A stretch of DNA of 64,000 nt from JBBIRG01 sp964410965 (GTDB lineage Bacteria; CLD3; SB21; JBBIRG01). The DNA lies in assembly GCA_964410965.1 (NCBI GenBank), contig CAYPIY010000006.1, positions 248,001-312,000 on the forward strand. Reading direction: 5' to 3'. The notes beneath the pieces were generated by a model. The model saw only the letters and a list, made by a program, of their open reading frames with translations. It did no database searches and had not been told where the DNA came from. A program made the translations under genes and the position numbers. This document shows positions 44,288 through 53,337 of this stretch, one piece after another (the stretch's first letter is position 1; every line of letters begins with the position of its first letter).

Positions 44288-45175
44288 ATGAGTCAATCAG
44301 ACCAGAATGACAAAAAAAAGAATCATTCCTGTTTTTCGGCAATAACATCCAAAAGAATCGCCGAGATCAATGAAAGGATTGCCGGGGCTTTTATTCCGGA
44401 CAATGTTAGTTGCTGGGACTTAGTGCAGTGTGGTGTCGAACAACAATGCGAGGTGTTTCAGCAAAAAGCCGGGCGTCACTGCTATCTCTATGACCGGACT
44501 TTCTGTTTTGGCGAAGACATGGGTGAATTCCACGAGAAGATCAAGATTTGCGTAACCGGATGCCCTTTTTACAGGATGCTTCATAAGGAAATCGGAGAGA
44601 CATGGATACAAGCCCATCAGCAACTGGCAGGAATTATAGCCGGAGAACAGATCCGGGTCGGTGAAGCGGAGATCCTTGAAAGAAGGGCAAATATCCTGGG
44701 TCAGCATCAGGCGGAGAAAGAAACGGGAGAAAAAATTGAACTGGTGATCTTTCAGCTTGGTTCGGATTATTTTGCGCTGGATGCACTGCATATTGATGAA
44801 ATCCGGACCCTCACGGAAATTACGCCCGTTCCCTGCACACCCGATTATATTCTCGGGATTTGCACCATACGAGGAAATATCTATTCCGTGCTTGACATCC
44901 GGAATTTTTTCAACACCGAGGATCAGTCCGTGACGGATGCCAGCATGCTGATCATTGTTGCCTCGAGGGATTTTCATGCCTGTGTGCTTGTGGATTCCGT
45001 TCTGGAACGCCAGTCAGTAAGAAAATCTGATATTAAACATTCGGCTACAGGAATGAAGAATATCGAATCCGGCTATGTCAGCGGATTTATCCTGTACAAC
45101 CAGAAAATCGCAACCGTGATCAACTGGGAAGGGTTTATTTCCCATTCAAAATTAGTGATCAATGAAGAAGTATAA
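44288..45175 (+). CDS. CheW-domain protein with N-terminal two-CW cysteine domain
   Basis: The first 110 residues carry a Cys-rich module (Cys42, 48, 54, 65, 73, 88, 92) of the two-CW type: CWDLVQCG, CYLYDRTFC, and ICVTGCPFYRML. The pattern usually occurs in bacterial signalling proteins, where it is thought to bind metal or act in redox sensing. A CheW domain follows (about 155-295): FQLGSDYFALDALHIDEIRT, ILGICTIRGNIYSVLDIRNF and VSGFILYNQKIATVINWEG. It lies between cheR and a second MCP and probably couples a cytosolic cue into the CheA complex. Confidence 0.85.
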   Translation: MSQSDQNDKKKNHSCFSAITSKRIAEINERIAGAFIPDNVSCWDLVQCGVEQQCEVFQQKAGRHCYLYDRTFCFGEDMGEFHEKIKICVTGCPFYRMLHKEIGETWIQAHQQLAGIIAGEQIRVGEAEILERRANILGQHQAEKETGEKIELVIFQLGSDYFALDALHIDEIRTLTEITPVPCTPDYILGICTIRGNIYSVLDIRNFFNTEDQSVTDASMLIIVASRDFHACVLVDSVLERQSVRKSDIKHSATGMKNIESGYVSGFILYNQKIATVINWEGFISHSKLVINEEV

Positions 45176-45192
45176 TACGCTGTGAGGTTGCC

Positions 45193-46446
45193 ATGGAATT
45201 AATTCCCGTTCTCTATTTTTTATCCCTGTTGCTGGCCTTTCCGGCAGCTGTTTTCCTGATGTATTTTTTTCTTGAAAAGAAAAAATACGTTCTGCAGTTG
45301 TCGCTGCGTTCAGCGCCGTTTCTTTTTGTGACTCTGTTTTGCTGTTTTTTGACAGGCTATTACGCAGATTCGGTTTTGGCTTGGACCCTGATTTACAGCC
45401 TGGGTTTTATCAGCTGTCTCATTTTCTGCATCTTGTTTTTCAGGAAAACGATCATTCCTGTACTGCAGATGGAAAAGGTCATCAACCGCGTTTCGCAGAA
45501 AGATTATACCGTTCGTCTGAAAATGGGGCTGATGGCTGAAATGATCGATTATGAAAACAAGTTCAATGATATGCTTTCCAGCCTTGAATATTTCCGCATT
45601 ACACTTCAGGAGGTTATCACGAGACTTTCCCCGATTGTGCAGGAACTGACGGCTACAATCAATGAGCAAGCTGCGGGGATGAGTGAACAGTCCTCGGCGC
45701 TGAACCAAACCACCACCACGACGCAGGAGTTGGCGACCACTTCTCATCAAACCACGGAAAAAGCACAGTTTGTGGTGGAAAGCGCCGAACGGAGCATGGA
45801 AGTGACCAGCAGAGGAAAACAGGCCGTGGACGGAACCGTGGAAGAAATGAATGAGATCCGTAAGCGGGTCGAGCGCATTGCCGAGCAGACCCTTGATCTG
45901 AGCGAGAAAACCCAGCAAATCGGGATCATTACTACCACCGTCAATGACATAGCCGAACAGACGAACATGCTGGCGCTTAACGCCGCCATTGAAGCCAGCA
46001 AAGCCGGAGAATCAGGCAAGGGATTCAGCGTCGTCGCAATGGAAGTGCGGAAACTTGCGGAAAAAAGCAAGGAAGCCGCCCTGAGAATCCGTGACCTAAT
46101 CACTCAAATCCAGAACGCGACCAATTCCACAGTCATGGCGACCGAGGAAGGATCAAAACGGGTGGACATCGGCGTAGACAAAATCCGCGAAGCCGGGCGG
46201 TTGATGGACGAAAGCATCCAGAGTCTGGAAGAAAATGTCGGGTATGCACAGCAGATACTTGTCGGAAGCAAGCAGCAGACCATCGGTATAGAGCAGATCA
46301 CTCTCGCTATGGCCAATATCAACGATGTCGTGAAGCAGGTTGCCACCGGAACCAATCAGACCCAGAGCGCAATTGACTCTGTCCTTGACCTGACAAAAGA
46401 ACTGGATGAAGTCATCAGTAAAAACCATCAGTTTAAAACGGATTAA
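45193..46446 (+). CDS. Methyl-accepting chemotaxis protein without a periplasmic sensor
   Basis: This 417-residue receptor has two or three closely spaced membrane helices at the N-terminus (about 4-24, 36-53 and 59-80) with almost no extracytoplasmic loop. It has a HAMP-like stretch (about 85-135) and a signalling domain with tip TNMLALNAAIEASKAGESGK, GFSVVAMEVRKLAEKS. Such receptors sense the membrane, energy state or a partner; FrzCD-type receptors are the closest concept. The two-CW-CheW protein encoded 17 bases upstream could supply the input. This is inference from position. Confidence 0.9.
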   Translation: MELIPVLYFLSLLLAFPAAVFLMYFFLEKKKYVLQLSLRSAPFLFVTLFCCFLTGYYADSVLAWTLIYSLGFISCLIFCILFFRKTIIPVLQMEKVINRVSQKDYTVRLKMGLMAEMIDYENKFNDMLSSLEYFRITLQEVITRLSPIVQELTATINEQAAGMSEQSSALNQTTTTTQELATTSHQTTEKAQFVVESAERSMEVTSRGKQAVDGTVEEMNEIRKRVERIAEQTLDLSEKTQQIGIITTTVNDIAEQTNMLALNAAIEASKAGESGKGFSVVAMEVRKLAEKSKEAALRIRDLITQIQNATNSTVMATEEGSKRVDIGVDKIREAGRLMDESIQSLEENVGYAQQILVGSKQQTIGIEQITLAMANINDVVKQVATGTNQTQSAIDSVLDLTKELDEVISKNHQFKTD

Positions 46447-46493
46447 TACGGGTTTCATCTCATTATGCAGAGACCAATCTAAAGGCATACATT

Positions 46494-48986
46494 ATGGAGC
46501 TGAATAAAGAAGAGCTCAAGGAAATGATGTCGATCTTCAGGATCGAAAGCGAGGAACACCTGAAGAACCTGAACAAGGGGCTTCTCAGCCTTGAAGAAAA
46601 GCCGGACTCAAAGGACATGCTGGACGAATTGTTCAGAACGGCGCACAGTATCAAAGGCGCGGCAAGGATGATGGGTTTCTCCAAAATCGAGGCCATTGCT
46701 CATAAAATTGAGGATATTTTCGGATTGATCCGCAGTGGCCGTATTCAGCTGACACCGGCTGATTTCGACGGCATTTATGAGGGGGTGGATTTGATCTCCC
46801 GCATTATCGAGCAGATATCACAGGAGGGCTCTGATCAGGAAATAAACATTGAATCGGTATGCGCAAGGCTGGCGGATATCACGGCAATTGCTTCCTCTGA
46901 AAAGACAACCGTTCAGAAACCTGTTGAAGAGAAGAAAACTACGGCTGCAACTACAGTGGCCGATGATGTTAAACCGGATGAAGTAATGCCTGTCGTCCCG
47001 GAAGAAACCATAATTCATATTGCCCAAAAACAGACCGAAGCAACAGCGGAGACCGAAGAAACCGATGCTTCTGAATCTGAAACCCGGGATGAGAAAACCT
47101 CACAAGCAACGGATGATAACGCTTTTATCAGGGTACCCACACGCAGAATGGATGATTTAATGAATCAGGTCAGTGAGTTGGTGACTTCAAGGATCAAAAC
47201 CCAGCAAAGACTGATTGACATAAAAAAATCCATCGATTTCATTAGTGAGTGGCAGCAGATTCACGACAGAATCAAATCAACCCATGAAATCTTGAAGAAT
47301 AAACTTACAAATATGGAATCCCAGCGTCAGGCCCATGACGATACGGCGCTCATGCTGCTCAGGAGCAACTGGATTCAGCCTTATGAGATTAAAAATGTAC
47401 TCGGTACATTTGAACAATCCGTTGATAAACTAGGCCGGATCAGTGACAGCCTGAATGATATTTTCGACAAGCAGAATGAGGATAATATCAGGATAGGTAC
47501 CATTGTTAACGATATACAGGATAACCTGAGAATTATCCGCCTGATCCCGATGTCCACACTGTTTGACCTGTATCCACGAATGGTCAGGGATATATGCAAA
47601 ACACAGAATAAAAAAGCAAGACTCGTGATCATCGGGGGGGATACACGCGTGGATAAAAAGGTTCTGGAAGAGCTCAAGGATCCTCTGATTCATCTTATCC
47701 GGAATTCGGTTGATCACGGTATTGAATTGCCCGATGACCGTGAGAACGGGGGAAAGTCCGCGGAAGGAACGATCACTCTGAAGGCAGGGTATGTGGGAAA
47801 TATGGTTCAGGTCGAGATCAATGATGACGGAAGAGGGATTGATACTGACCGGATTGCTCAAATTGCCGTGAAAAAAGGATATATTAAGCGTGAACAGCTT
47901 ACGGACGTTTCGAAGCATGAACTGATCGGCCTGATTTTTCATTCGGGATTCAGTACGGCTAAAATCATAACGGATATTTCAGGACGAGGGGTCGGACTGG
48001 ATATTGTCAAAGCGAATGTTGAAAAGATCAAGGGGACGATCGAAACTTTTTCCGAAAAGGGTAAAGGAACCCGTTTTATCGTGAAATTACCGCTGACCCT
48101 TGCGACCACACATGTGCTGATTATAGAAGTTGCCGGAGAAACATACTCGATTCCCATAGATTACATCGAACGCACACTCCGCCTGACAGAGGAAGAACTG
48201 TATTCGAGCGGAAATAATCCTTTCATTCTTGTGCAGGACAAGCCCGTACCGTTGTTTAAACTTGAGGATTACCTGGGAAATATCAAGCAACGGCTGAAGC
48301 AAAAAGGGCTACATAAAATCATTCATAGCGACAAAAGCTCCCGCGTTCATCTTACGAAAATCGAAAGCAATAAGGTCCCGGCCGTAGTTTTTAATACCGG
48401 AAGCCGGAGAGTCGCTTTCCTGATCGATAAACTCCTGGATGAACAGGAAGTCGTTGTAAAAAATCTGGGACAGCAGCTACGACGGGTTCGTAATGTTGCC
48501 GGCTGCACTATTCTCGGAGACGGGCGCATTTCAATAATTTTAAATCCGATGGACCTTGTCAAGACGGTGCAGGGCGCGGCTTCCAAATTCGTATTCAGGG
48601 AACGCCGCCAGCGGGATCTCGTGAAAAAACGCGTTCTTGTGGTTGACGATTCTATCACCACCCGTACACTGGAAAAAAACATCCTGGAGTCGGCGGGATA
48701 TCACGTGACAACCGCTACTAACGGGGCGGAAGGGTTTAACAAGCTGGTGGACGGCGCTTTTGACATTATCGTCAGTGATGTTGAGATGCCGGTCATGAAC
48801 GGGTTTGAATTTGCAGAAAAAGTCAGAAGGGAGTTTAAAACGCCCGATATCCCGTTTATTTTATGCACATCGCTGGAAGCTGAAAAAGACAAGCGGCGGG
48901 GCATTGAAGTCGGCGCGAACGCTTATATCGTCAAGGGCTCGTTCGACCAGTCTAATTTGCTCGAAACCATAGAACGCTTACTTTAA
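46494..48986 (+). CDS. cheA: CheA-REC hybrid chemotaxis kinase (FrzE-like)
   Basis: This 830-residue central kinase has an HPt domain with His51 in RTAHSIKGAARM, an acidic Thr-rich linker (about 135-210), a dimerisation domain (about 215-365) and a HATPase domain with HLIRNSVDHGIE, DDGRGID and GRGVGLDIV. A CheW-like regulatory domain follows (about 555-700), then a C-terminal receiver (about 710-830) with VLVVDDS and the phosphoacceptor in IIVSDVEMPVMNG. The fused receiver could be output or phosphate sink, as in FrzE; no separate cheY is in this cluster. cheB follows nine bases after the stop. Confidence 0.95.
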   Translation: MELNKEELKEMMSIFRIESEEHLKNLNKGLLSLEEKPDSKDMLDELFRTAHSIKGAARMMGFSKIEAIAHKIEDIFGLIRSGRIQLTPADFDGIYEGVDLISRIIEQISQEGSDQEINIESVCARLADITAIASSEKTTVQKPVEEKKTTAATTVADDVKPDEVMPVVPEETIIHIAQKQTEATAETEETDASESETRDEKTSQATDDNAFIRVPTRRMDDLMNQVSELVTSRIKTQQRLIDIKKSIDFISEWQQIHDRIKSTHEILKNKLTNMESQRQAHDDTALMLLRSNWIQPYEIKNVLGTFEQSVDKLGRISDSLNDIFDKQNEDNIRIGTIVNDIQDNLRIIRLIPMSTLFDLYPRMVRDICKTQNKKARLVIIGGDTRVDKKVLEELKDPLIHLIRNSVDHGIELPDDRENGGKSAEGTITLKAGYVGNMVQVEINDDGRGIDTDRIAQIAVKKGYIKREQLTDVSKHELIGLIFHSGFSTAKIITDISGRGVGLDIVKANVEKIKGTIETFSEKGKGTRFIVKLPLTLATTHVLIIEVAGETYSIPIDYIERTLRLTEEELYSSGNNPFILVQDKPVPLFKLEDYLGNIKQRLKQKGLHKIIHSDKSSRVHLTKIESNKVPAVVFNTGSRRVAFLIDKLLDEQEVVVKNLGQQLRRVRNVAGCTILGDGRISIILNPMDLVKTVQGAASKFVFRERRQRDLVKKRVLVVDDSITTRTLEKNILESAGYHVTTATNGAEGFNKLVDGAFDIIVSDVEMPVMNGFEFAEKVRREFKTPDIPFILCTSLEAEKDKRRGIEVGANAYIVKGSFDQSNLLETIERLL

Positions 48987-48995
48987 GAGAAGTAT

Positions 48996-50195
48996 ATGGT
49001 GCGGATACTGATAGCGGAAGATTCACTCACGGTTGCGATGATCTTACAGAAGATTTTCGCCACTGACGAAACCTGCCAGGTCATCGGTACGGCGCGCAAC
49101 GGCAAAGAAGCTGTTGAGAAAGTGAAGCTATTGCGGCCGGACATAGTAACCATGGATATCCGCATGCCCATCATGGACGGTTTTGAGGCGACCAAGCAGA
49201 TCATGATGCAGTGTCCGACGCCAATTCTTGTAATCAGTGCATCCGTAGGAAAGGACGACCTGAGTGTAGCGTTCAACGCCATACGGGCCGGTGCGCTGGA
49301 TATCGTCGAAAAGCCGAAGGGCAACCTGGCCATGGATTACGAGTATATTGGCAAGGACCTGATCAAAAAAGTTAAAACCCTGGCAGGCGTCAAGGTGTTT
49401 CATCATATGTCAGCCGGGGTGATGCGGTCAAAGGATTTTTCCAGGAATAACAAACCCTTTTCCTCGGATACGCAGGAAGTCAAGGTTTCTCCGGGTCAGC
49501 AGGCTTCTGCCCTGTTAAATTGTGAACCGCAGCAGAATTTCAAGGAATCCAAAAAACGTGAGGAATATTCGGTACGGAAGCAGCTGCTGAACGCCAGTAT
49601 TATTCCCCGAAAACCCGTTGAACTGGTGGCGGTCGCTTCATCTACCGGCGGTCCTTCGGCTCTTCTTAAAACGCTGAAACCCCTGCCGGCAAATTTCCCC
49701 GTTCCGATCGTCATTGTCCAGCATATATGCGAAGGTTTCGGGCAGGGTTTCGTGGACTGGCTGAATAAAGAATGCGCCATTACCATCCGTACAGCCGAGA
49801 GAGGGGAAACTATGATGCCCGGAAATGTATATGTTGCGCCCGACGCTTATCACACGCTGATTGACCCGGGTGGCGTGATCCGGCTCAGTAAATCGATGCC
49901 CGTAGGCGGATTAAGGCCCTGTGCGACTCTGATGATGGAATCTGCCGCTAAAATATTCAAATCGGCCTTAATGGGAGTCATTCTTACGGGTATGGGACGC
50001 GACGGAGCCGACGGTATGAAAGCGATCAAGGATCAGGGAGGCGTAACCCTCGCTCAAAGCCCGGAAACCTGCGTCGTTTTCGGAATGCCCAAAGAGGCCA
50101 TTGAAATAGGGGCCATCGACAAAGTTGTGTCCATCGATAAAATGGGATATGAAATCATGAGCGCATTGAAAATGGATGTGAATGTTTCCGTATAA
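48996..50195 (+). CDS. cheB: CheB chemoreceptor methylesterase
   Basis: This enzyme removes receptor methyl groups when phosphorylated. An N-terminal receiver (1-120) has AEDS and MDIRMPIMDGFEA, followed by a linker of about 80 residues. The C-terminal esterase domain (about 205-395) has the catalytic Ser in VASSTGGPSALL, His in IVQHICEGFGQGF and Asp in LTGMGRDGADGM. The linker is longer and more charged than in enteric CheB. It forms the adaptation pair with the CheR encoded 4.7 kb upstream in the same cluster. Confidence 0.95.
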   Translation: MVRILIAEDSLTVAMILQKIFATDETCQVIGTARNGKEAVEKVKLLRPDIVTMDIRMPIMDGFEATKQIMMQCPTPILVISASVGKDDLSVAFNAIRAGALDIVEKPKGNLAMDYEYIGKDLIKKVKTLAGVKVFHHMSAGVMRSKDFSRNNKPFSSDTQEVKVSPGQQASALLNCEPQQNFKESKKREEYSVRKQLLNASIIPRKPVELVAVASSTGGPSALLKTLKPLPANFPVPIVIVQHICEGFGQGFVDWLNKECAITIRTAERGETMMPGNVYVAPDAYHTLIDPGGVIRLSKSMPVGGLRPCATLMMESAAKIFKSALMGVILTGMGRDGADGMKAIKDQGGVTLAQSPETCVVFGMPKEAIEIGAIDKVVSIDKMGYEIMSALKMDVNVSV

Positions 50196-50213
50196 TCAAA
50201 CGAGAGCAAGCCT

Positions 50214-51905
50214 GTGGCAAAAGAAAAAGTTCTAGTCGTCGATGACAGCGCAACCCAGCTGATCATGTACAAAATGGCCCTGACCAAGGCCGGATACCGG
50301 GTTATCAGCGCAAAAAACGGTGTAGAGGGTATGAACCTCGTGGAAACGGAGAATCCGGAGTTGATCGTCAGTGATATCATCATGCCGGAGCTAAACGGGT
50401 ATCAATTCTGTCGTCTCGTAAAAGATGATCCGTCCCGCGCGCATATTCCGATCATTCTTCTTACAAGTCTGGGACAGCAGCAGGACCGGTTCTGGGGGAT
50501 CGAAGCCGGTGCCAACAGTTTTGTGACCAAATCAACCGACACATCGGTTCTGCTCAGCGAAGTCGAAAAACTGCTACGCGAGCAGACCCGCCCCCAGACC
50601 GTAACTTATTCCGCCCGCGAAGAAGAACGGTATGATTTGGCGGCCACAGAAGACGGTGTGGAAAACGTCAAATCGAAAATCAACCGCATCCTTGAACGTC
50701 TGCTGTATGAATCGACGGTATCAAACCGGATGCGCGATCTATCGCGTTATGCTTACAACCGGACGGAAATGTTCAGAAAGTTCTATGAGCTCTTTGAGCA
50801 GATCATCGAATACAGTGCTTCCTCTGTGACGCTGTTCGCCTATAACGAAATCCATTTCATCGCCGACATCCAGAAGCCGGTCACACAGGCTTTCGTGGAC
50901 GGAATGTATAATCTGATACTGGAACAGGAATTCAATCCCGAACGCGTGCGGCTCGGTATGGTACGTAACGTCCGAAGGGAGATGCTGAACGGGGAATTGA
51001 TCAAAGAGGAAGGCCAGCCGGTTTTCAATTCATCCATGATCGTACCTCTTTACGATGACATGGAAGTGATCGGATCCGTTTCAGTGTTTACTCCCGATAC
51101 TTTCGCCTATAACAAGGATATCTACAAGCTCATGCAGCTGATCGCACGAGAAATGGTTCTGACCATCCGGTATATTTCCAAACTTGAGGAAATTGAACGG
51201 ATTAAAAATAATTTTACGTCTACCATCGTTAACGACCTGCGTGCCCCGATCATTGCCAATCAGAGTTTTGTGGAAGCCCTGTACAATGAATATGTAGACC
51301 CCATCACCGAGGACCAAAAGGAGATCCTGGGTAACCTGATGATGAATAACCGGCGCCTTTTAAGTTTTATCAACGATATCCTCGATGTTTCCAAGATCGA
51401 TTCGGGAACGCTGGAAATATTTCCGGAGGAAAATATCGTTAAGAACGCAATCGATGAGGCCGTTAAAAACATACAGATACTGGCCCAGCAAAAGGACCTG
51501 GTACTCATTTCCGAGATGGAGGATGAGGAATTATCGGCATATTTTGATCATGAGAAAATCGTCCAGGTGTTGAACAACCTTATCACAAACAGCATTAAGT
51601 TTACGCCGAACGGAGGAGAAATATACATTCAGGCCGTGCCAGACCCGCAAAAAGAAGCGGACATTCGTTTTACGGTCCGGGATACCGGTGTCGGAATTCC
51701 GGAAGAAGAAATCCCGCTCATTTTTGATAAATACAAAAGACAGGGCGGCGTTTTTTCAAGTGATGACTCCGCATCCGGGGGAGGGATAGGACTCGGACTT
51801 GCGATTTGCAAAGCGATTGTTGAAGCGCATAAAGGAAAAATATGGGTTGAAAGCACGATCGGTGAGGGAACGACAGTGCATTTTACAATCAAACTAACAA
51901 AATGA
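50214..51905 (+). CDS. REC-kinase-like protein lacking the phosphoacceptor histidine
   Basis: The GTG start gives 563 residues. A receiver (about 3-122) has intact VDDS, the phosphoacceptor in IVSDIIMPELNG and the TKS lysine. A GAF-like central domain (about 165-325) follows. Then comes a HisKA-like helix where Asn340 (VNDLRAPI) replaces the His of the usual SHELRTPL, and a HATPase with NNLITNSIKF, DTGVGIP and GIGLGLAI. It therefore cannot autophosphorylate by the normal route. It could be a CheA-phosphorylated output protein or an ATP-driven switch in this cluster. Confidence 0.87.
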   Translation: MAKEKVLVVDDSATQLIMYKMALTKAGYRVISAKNGVEGMNLVETENPELIVSDIIMPELNGYQFCRLVKDDPSRAHIPIILLTSLGQQQDRFWGIEAGANSFVTKSTDTSVLLSEVEKLLREQTRPQTVTYSAREEERYDLAATEDGVENVKSKINRILERLLYESTVSNRMRDLSRYAYNRTEMFRKFYELFEQIIEYSASSVTLFAYNEIHFIADIQKPVTQAFVDGMYNLILEQEFNPERVRLGMVRNVRREMLNGELIKEEGQPVFNSSMIVPLYDDMEVIGSVSVFTPDTFAYNKDIYKLMQLIAREMVLTIRYISKLEEIERIKNNFTSTIVNDLRAPIIANQSFVEALYNEYVDPITEDQKEILGNLMMNNRRLLSFINDILDVSKIDSGTLEIFPEENIVKNAIDEAVKNIQILAQQKDLVLISEMEDEELSAYFDHEKIVQVLNNLITNSIKFTPNGGEIYIQAVPDPQKEADIRFTVRDTGVGIPEEEIPLIFDKYKRQGGVFSSDDSASGGGIGLGLAICKAIVEAHKGKIWVESTIGEGTTVHFTIKLTK

Positions 51906-51945
51906 CGGATTCTATATATATATTTTTATTTTAATAATTAGTTAA

Positions 51946-52704
51946 ATGGATATTTTCCTCGATTCATCGACTGAAACAGTAACATTTAGTGAAACGGAAA
52001 AGGGTCAATTCGCCTCCGTACTGAAAACGATTGTTACTGAAGGTGCGGAGCATGGAATTAGTTTGGTCGCACTGAAGAATGCCAGGATCACACGCCCGCT
52101 GCTTTTCAAGCTTGCCAAAGATGGTAGCAGTGACGCGATGGCGGTACTGACCGAACTCAACCTGCGAGCGATTCTGGAGGAGGCGAAAAATCCAGATACC
52201 AATGAGGAAATCGCTACGGAAATGCTGGCTAAAGTTGTTGTCTGTAATGTCCCTTCGGTCCGCCGTCGCGCGATTCATATCCTTCTGAAAGTCAATTCTG
52301 AGAAACTGATGGAAGTTTTGGGCGATATTTCCTTACTGCCCACGCTCCGGGCTGAAATCTATACCCGGATTCTTGAAGACGATGAGTTATCCCTGAAAAT
52401 CATGCTCCGCATGCTGAGGCACCTTGCCACACCGCCGGAAATCAAGGATAAAGTCATGCAGAGAATCATGAGAATACGGAAAATGATTGAGGAGCATTCT
52501 TCCCAGATCATCGAATGGAATCACCGGATCGATGACCTTGAAAAGAGAAAGCGAGTTAAGTTTCACACTATCGAGCAGTATTATGAAGAAGTCAGGACAT
52601 CAATCGATGAGTTCAAGACCATTCCAAATATTGTAATGGACTTGAAATTTGACGTAGAAATTGCCTTTGAAAACCTGAAATCAACGATTAAAACCTCAAC
52701 TTAG
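51946..52704 (+). CDS. Helical-repeat protein of unknown function, last gene of chemosensory cluster
   Basis: I do not recognise the family. The 252 residues are nearly all alpha-helical. The first 170 look like HEAT/armadillo-type pairs (e.g. MAVLTELNLRAILEEAKN; SVRRRAIHILLKVNSEKLM; LRAEIYTRILEDDELSLKIM), followed by a coiled coil (about 175-205). There is no signal peptide or membrane helix. It starts 40 bases after the pseudokinase and one base before the DUF2752 gene. Position suggests a cytosolic adaptor for the chemosensory complex, which is inference only. Confidence 0.65.
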   Translation: MDIFLDSSTETVTFSETEKGQFASVLKTIVTEGAEHGISLVALKNARITRPLLFKLAKDGSSDAMAVLTELNLRAILEEAKNPDTNEEIATEMLAKVVVCNVPSVRRRAIHILLKVNSEKLMEVLGDISLLPTLRAEIYTRILEDDELSLKIMLRMLRHLATPPEIKDKVMQRIMRIRKMIEEHSSQIIEWNHRIDDLEKRKRVKFHTIEQYYEEVRTSIDEFKTIPNIVMDLKFDVEIAFENLKSTIKTST

Positions 52705-52705
52705 T

Positions 52706-53170
52706 ATGAAACAGAAAACATCGGGGGGGGCACAAGAGTCTGTTTTTGACGGGACGAAGCACGTTTTCTCGGCTCTGCCATATCTCATTATTATCGTCGT
52801 TTTTTTTGCTGTTGTTTTAGTGGGCCTATCCCTGACACCATCATCCTGCGGGATTGGTACCCACGAGGAACTTGGCCTTCCGCCATGCGGTTTTCTGATA
52901 ATCACAGGTTATCCCTGTCCTTCCTGCGGATTAACAACAGCGTTTACGCTGATCCTGCACGGGCGTGTCACAGATGCTTTTCTGGTCCAGCCTTTCGGAG
53001 TGATGTTGTTTCTTGTGTTTTTCATCGCAGCGGGCCTGAGCGTCGCCGCACTTCTCCTGCGTTTGCCGTTCAGCGCAGTTTTAGATTCCCGGCATCTCGA
53101 TCGGATCCAGATGATATTGCTGGTTAGCATGATACTGGCGTGGATTTATAAAATTTATATCATGCGATAA
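52706..53170 (+). CDS. DUF2752 membrane protein
   Basis: This is a small inner-membrane protein of 154 residues with three hydrophobic segments (about 22-43, 90-112 and 130-150). The family signature GYPCPSCGLTTAFTLILHG (about 70-88) shows the paired cysteines of DUF2752, with an extra upstream Cys pair (SSCGIG and PPCGF). The function of the family is unknown. The start is one base after the preceding stop, so it is probably co-transcribed with the helical-repeat gene. Confidence 0.83.
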   Translation: MKQKTSGGAQESVFDGTKHVFSALPYLIIIVVFFAVVLVGLSLTPSSCGIGTHEELGLPPCGFLIITGYPCPSCGLTTAFTLILHGRVTDAFLVQPFGVMLFLVFFIAAGLSVAALLLRLPFSAVLDSRHLDRIQMILLVSMILAWIYKIYIMR

Positions 53171-53249
53171 TTGAATTGATAATTGATAGTGATTTTTTCT
53201 TGTTTTTCATTCGTAATTAAATTACATTTTCCTAATTGTAAACATATCT

Positions 53250-53267
53250 GAATCTCATGTGAGATTC
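53250..53267. promoter_or_regulatory. Perfect 8-bp inverted repeat upstream of the giant secreted protein gene
   Basis: GAATCTCA and TGAGATTC are separated by TG, giving an 18-base near-perfect dyad, 70 bases before the ATG at 53338. No T run follows, so an operator is more likely than a terminator. No matching regulator can be named. Confidence 0.4.
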
Positions 53268-53325
53268 TTTCAGTTCTGATGTCAATTAGCTTTATTATAT
53301 AGGTTGATTATTTTCATAATAATCC

Positions 53326-53331
53326 GGAGAG
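53326..53331 (+). promoter_or_regulatory. Strong ribosome binding site of the giant secreted protein
   Basis: GGAGAG lies six bases before the ATG at 53338 and fixes that start; no other in-frame start with a signal peptide exists. Confidence 0.7.
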
Positions 53332-53337
53332 TAAATT

